Source: JBPESN01 sp051710625
Lineage (GTDB): Bacteria; Pseudomonadota; Gammaproteobacteria; Enterobacterales; Enterobacteriaceae
Assembly: GCF_051710625.1 (NCBI RefSeq)
Contig: NZ_JBPESN010000039.1
Coordinates: 1 to 21,574 of the forward strand
DNA length: 21,574 nucleotides
Direction of reading: 5' to 3'
Position numbers and translations under genes: made by a program. Below are positions 18,995 through 21,574 of the stretch, in pieces. A model generated the notes under the pieces. It did not search any database. It was given only the letters and a program-made list of their open reading frames with translations, and was not told the DNA's origin. Within the stretch, counting starts at the first letter, position 1; every line of letters begins with the position of its first letter.

Positions 18995-20368
18995 TCAGCG
19001 CGCCGCCCGGTGCAAAATTCGCGCGGGCGTCTGTCGTTGCAGCCAGCGCATGCGACACATCATCAATATAGCGGCAGAGGTAAGCCCGATAATAAAGCCG
19101 AACCAAAAACCGCTGGGCCCCATGGCGGGACGCAGCCAATCGGTCAGCGCCAGCACATAGCCGCACGGCAGGCCGAGCAACCAATAAGCGGTAAAGGTGA
19201 TAAAGAAGATCGAGCGGGTGTCTTTATAGCCGCGCAGCACGCCATTACCGATGACCTGTATAGAATCAGAGATCTGATAGATGGCCGCCAGCAACATCAG
19301 ATGCGAGGCCATCGTCACCACGGCCGGGGTATCGTTGTACAACAGAGCAATACGCTCACGCAACAGGCTGGTAAACAGGGCGGTGCAGCAGGCCAGCGTG
19401 ACGCCTATCATCAGGCTAGACCAGGCGCTGACCCGCGCCTGCTCGACGTCGCCTTGTCCCAGGCGATATCCGATACGGATGGTGGCCGCCACGCCTATTG
19501 ACAGCGGCAGCACAAACATCAGCGAACTGAAGTTGAGGGCGATTTGATGACCGGCGACGGCAACGATACCCAACGGCGTGACCAACAGCGCCACCAACGC
19601 GAACAAGGTCACCTCAAAAAATAGCGCCAGCGCCACCGGTAACCCCAAGGTAAACAGCTGCCTTAGCGCTGCGGGATCCGGTTTTTGCCACACGCCCGTC
19701 AGACGGAGATCGCGAAAGGCGCTCGCCCGGCGCGTGTAGACGCGCAGCAATAGAAACATTATCCAATAAACCGAAGCGGTCGCCACACCGCAGCCAACGC
19801 CGCCCAGGGCCGGCATGCCGAGCTTGCCGTGGATAAAGACATAGTTGATGGGAATATTGCTCATCAGGCCAAGAAAGCCAATGAGCATGCCGGGCTTGGT
19901 GCGGGAAAGTCCTTCGCATTGGCAACGCAGCACCTGGAAAAACAGATAGCCCGGGGCTCCCCACAGTAAGCAGCGCAGGAACGCCGCCGCTTTCTCCGCC
20001 AGCAACGGCTCGACGCTGTGCATATGGTCAATGAGGCGATGGCTATTGTAAAGCAATACCATGATGACCAGCGCCACACCGAGCGCCAGCCAAAAGCCCT
20101 GGCGGACTTGATGAGCAATACGGTTCCGGCTCCCGGAACCGTTGAGCTGAGCGATAACCGGTGTCAGCGCCAACAGCAGACCGTGACCAAATAAAATGAC
20201 CGGCAGCCAGATCGACGTTCCCACCGCCACCGCGGCCATATCGGTAGCGCTTACCGAGCCGGACATAATGGTATCCGCCACGCCCATCGCCGTTTGTGAC
20301 ACCTGGGCGAAAATGACCGGGATGGCGAGAGCCAGCAAGATACGCGCTTCCTTAACATAATTTTGCAC
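18995..20368 (-). CDS. mdtK: MdtK (NorM), MATE-family multidrug/Na+ antiporter
   Basis: This 12-TM inner-membrane exporter of the MATE family expels cationic drugs in exchange for Na+ or H+. The frame could begin at an ATG at 20464. A GTG at 20368, in VQNYVKEARILLALAIPVI, is preferred: it aligns with the E. coli start, gives 457 aa as in E. coli, and has AAAGG about 10 nt upstream. Family-typical stretches are TAMGVADTIMSGSVSATDMA near the N-terminus, LTPVIAQLNGSG, PTGYLFFQ-like APGYLFFQVLRCQCEGL, FEVTLFALVALLV, GHQIALNFSSLMFVLP and QISDSIQVIGNGVLRG. It is intact and divergent from ribE across 235 bp, as in E. coli. Confidence 0.95.
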   Translation of the reverse strand: MQNYVKEARILLALAIPVIFAQVSQTAMGVADTIMSGSVSATDMAAVAVGTSIWLPVILFGHGLLLALTPVIAQLNGSGSRNRIAHQVRQGFWLALGVALVIMVLLYNSHRLIDHMHSVEPLLAEKAAAFLRCLLWGAPGYLFFQVLRCQCEGLSRTKPGMLIGFLGLMSNIPINYVFIHGKLGMPALGGVGCGVATASVYWIMFLLLRVYTRRASAFRDLRLTGVWQKPDPAALRQLFTLGLPVALALFFEVTLFALVALLVTPLGIVAVAGHQIALNFSSLMFVLPLSIGVAATIRIGYRLGQGDVEQARVSAWSSLMIGVTLACCTALFTSLLRERIALLYNDTPAVVTMASHLMLLAAIYQISDSIQVIGNGVLRGYKDTRSIFFITFTAYWLLGLPCGYVLALTDWLRPAMGPSGFWFGFIIGLTSAAILMMCRMRWLQRQTPARILHRAAR

Positions 20369-20603
20369 GCAGACACCTTTCTTTCGTTTGACGAAAATTT
20401 TTATTAGCGGAAATCCTGACGTATTCACCTGGCAGGATCCTTTTAGCGGGATAGTGTAAAGCATTTTGTCGGCGAAGATAGCAGGAAAACGACGCGATAT
20501 GAGGGATATGCCCTCTATTGCGCCGTGTTAGTATTTGGAATTCGTCATATTATGGGGCAAACTGAGCGCCACGACGTTCGGTGTAGCCAGATGAGAAAAA
20601 AGC

Positions 20604-21221
20604 ATGTTTACAGGAATTGTTCAGGCCAGCGTGCCCATTATCGCGATTGAAGAAAAAGACCATTTTCGTAGCCATTATGTCCGCTTGCCGCCGCCGCTGC
20701 TGCTGGATTTGGCTATCGGTGCCTCGGTGGCGCATAACGGCTGTTGTCTGACTGTGACCGGCATCACGGATGACGTAGTCAGTTTCGATTTAATGAAAGA
20801 AACGCTTAGGCTGACCAATTTGGGGGCGCTCACGGTTGGGGAAGAGGTCAATGTAGAACGGGCGGCGAGCCTGCAGGCGGAAATTGGTGGTCATCTGATG
20901 TCCGGGCATATTATGTGTTCCGCTGAACTGAGCAAAATTGTCGCGTCGGAAAATAACCGACAGATTTGGTTCACAGTGGCGAAACGGGCGCTAATGAAAT
21001 ATATCCTGCATAAAGGCTATATTGGCGTCGACGGTATCAGTTTGACGGTTGGAGAGGTAACGGGCAACCGCTTTTGCGTGCATTTAATACCTGAAACGTT
21101 GATGCGCACCACCCTCGGCAAGAAACGGCTTGGCGATAGCGTCAATATTGAAATTGACCCGCAGACGCAGGCCATTGTCGACACCGTGGAACGGGTATTG
21201 GCGGCGCGCGAACGCACCTGA
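20604..21221 (+). CDS. ribE: Riboflavin synthase, alpha subunit
   Basis: RibE (called RibC in E. coli) makes riboflavin from two molecules of 6,7-dimethyl-8-ribityllumazine. The 205-aa frame begins with the family hallmark MFTGIVQ. It has two lumazine-binding repeats: the first around ASVAHNGCCLTVTGI...VSFDLMKETLRLTNLG, the second around YIGVDGISLTVGEV...FCVHLIPETLMRTTLG. It ends ...VERVLAARERT, a little shorter than E. coli (213 aa) because the variable tail differs. The frame is unbroken. The 235-bp gap to mdtK shows no FMN riboswitch. A short GAGGG/CCCTC repeat near 20505 is the only structure noticed. Confidence 0.96.
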   Translation: MFTGIVQASVPIIAIEEKDHFRSHYVRLPPPLLLDLAIGASVAHNGCCLTVTGITDDVVSFDLMKETLRLTNLGALTVGEEVNVERAASLQAEIGGHLMSGHIMCSAELSKIVASENNRQIWFTVAKRALMKYILHKGYIGVDGISLTVGEVTGNRFCVHLIPETLMRTTLGKKRLGDSVNIEIDPQTQAIVDTVERVLAARERT

Positions 21222-21282
21222 TTGTGAAGGGCACTGAAAACGCCGGCACCCGGCTGCGGCGTACGCTGTTACGTGCAAAGAG

Positions 21283-21397
21283 TCAACGCGCGACGCGTAA
21301 ACCGCCTTCCGCCCCCTGAGGGCTGAACAGCACCTGCCAGAGTTGAATATTGCGGGCGCGGAAGGCGCCGGCGCAGGTCTGTAGGTAGTAAACAAAT
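21283..21397 (-). pseudogene. cfa: 3' end of cfa (cyclopropane fatty-acid synthase), cut by IS
   Basis: On the minus strand the sequence between the IS boundary (21397) and a TGA at 21285-21283 reads VYYLQTCAGAFRARNIQLWQ and continues to a final GLRVAR. It matches the C-terminus of E. coli Cfa, which modifies membrane phospholipids with S-adenosylmethionine in stationary phase. Cfa converges on ribE in E. coli as well. Only about 37 codons remain on this side of the IS. The larger 5' part, if present, lies beyond the window. The small C-terminal loss would probably inactivate the enzyme. Confidence 0.9.
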
Positions 21398-21574
21398 TGT
21401 AGTGGTACACCGAATTTGCCCACCTGAACAGAGGTGGTATGCTCACCTCAGAACAACACGGGTGCACCAATGAAAAGAAGAAATTTTAGTCCTGAATTCA
21501 AACGCGAATCCGCTCAACTGGTTGTCGACCAAAATTACACCGCCGCGCAAGCAGCAAAAGTCATGGACGTCGGT
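21398..21574 (+). mobile_element. IS3-family element, 5' part (copy C, cut by window edge)
   Basis: The element begins with TGTAGTGG at 21398, inside cfa, and continues to the window end. Its leader differs from the other copies at a few bases (for example tgcccacc where the others have tggccacc). It has the same orientation as the full copy at 13212 and the opposite orientation to copy A at 1-279. Confidence 0.93.
21470..21574 (+). CDS. IS3-family OrfA, partial
   Basis: The frame starts MKRRNFSPEFKRESAQLV at the ATG at 21470 and stays open to the window edge (35 codons, ending in KVMDVG). It is the beginning of the transposase HTH protein. Its first residues agree with copy A rather than with the damaged copy B (MKRKN). 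Its completeness cannot be judged from this window. Confidence 0.82.
   Translation, partial: MKRRNFSPEFKRESAQLVVDQNYTAAQAAKVMDVG

Noticed and set aside
18848..19501. Plus-strand open frame opposite the 3' end of mdtK
   Set aside because: It has low-complexity Arg/His/Gln-rich composition and lies antisense to a clear MATE transporter gene.
20369..20603. FMN riboswitch upstream of ribE
   Set aside because: The conserved FMN-aptamer core motifs are not visible, and in enterobacteria the element precedes ribB, not this gene.

Overview
The window looks like a chromosomal segment of a Sodalis-like enterobacterial insect symbiont. The proteins are close to Escherichia coli orthologs, but about half of the genes are broken by frameshifts, nonsense codons or insertion sequences (IS). 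Three copies and one remnant of a single IS3-family element are present. The genus is an inference from the pattern of decay and IS load. Membership of the enterobacteria is well supported by gene content and order.

Layout. Positions 1-279 hold the 5' end of an IS3-family element on the minus strand. The complete sufABCDSE operon follows on the minus strand (5921 to 295) and every gene is intact. Next come a 750-bp gene-free AT-rich stretch with a good Fur box, a broken MFS transporter (YhhS-like), broken menI/ydiI, and broken ydiJ. ydiJ contains a poly-G/N stretch that is an assembly or sequencing defect. ydiK (11894-12994) is intact and is followed by a possible rprA relic and a full-length but frameshifted IS (13212-14463). 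Beyond the IS lie ldtE with an in-frame amber codon, an orphan 19-bp IS end, intact lpp with its conserved promoter and terminator, a multiply broken pykF, two tRNA-Val(GAC) genes (one degenerate), intact mdtK, intact ribE, the last codons of cfa, and a third IS copy that cuts cfa and runs off the window.

Gene order. In E. coli the order is cfa-ribE-mdtK-valV-valW...pykF-lpp-ldtE-sufE...sufA-menI-ydiJ-ydiK-rprA. Here the sufE-to-ydiK block is reversed relative to ldtE-lpp-pykF and is bounded by oppositely oriented IS copies. This is the geometry expected from IS-mediated inversion, or from a mis-join of contigs at a repeat.

Function. What is kept serves core needs: Fe-S cluster assembly (Suf), the outer-membrane/peptidoglycan tether (Lpp), riboflavin synthesis (RibE), drug/Na+ efflux (MdtK), one tRNA-Val and YdiK. 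What is lost concerns metabolic flexibility and envelope adjustment: pyruvate kinase I, the YdiJ flavin/Fe-S oxidoreductase, a menaquinone-pathway thioesterase, cyclopropane fatty-acid synthase, a sugar/drug exporter and possibly the LdtE C-terminus. I found no CRISPR array, phage, secretion system, toxin-antitoxin or defence system, and no candidate for a wholly new system. The notable items are signatures of genome decay and rearrangement.
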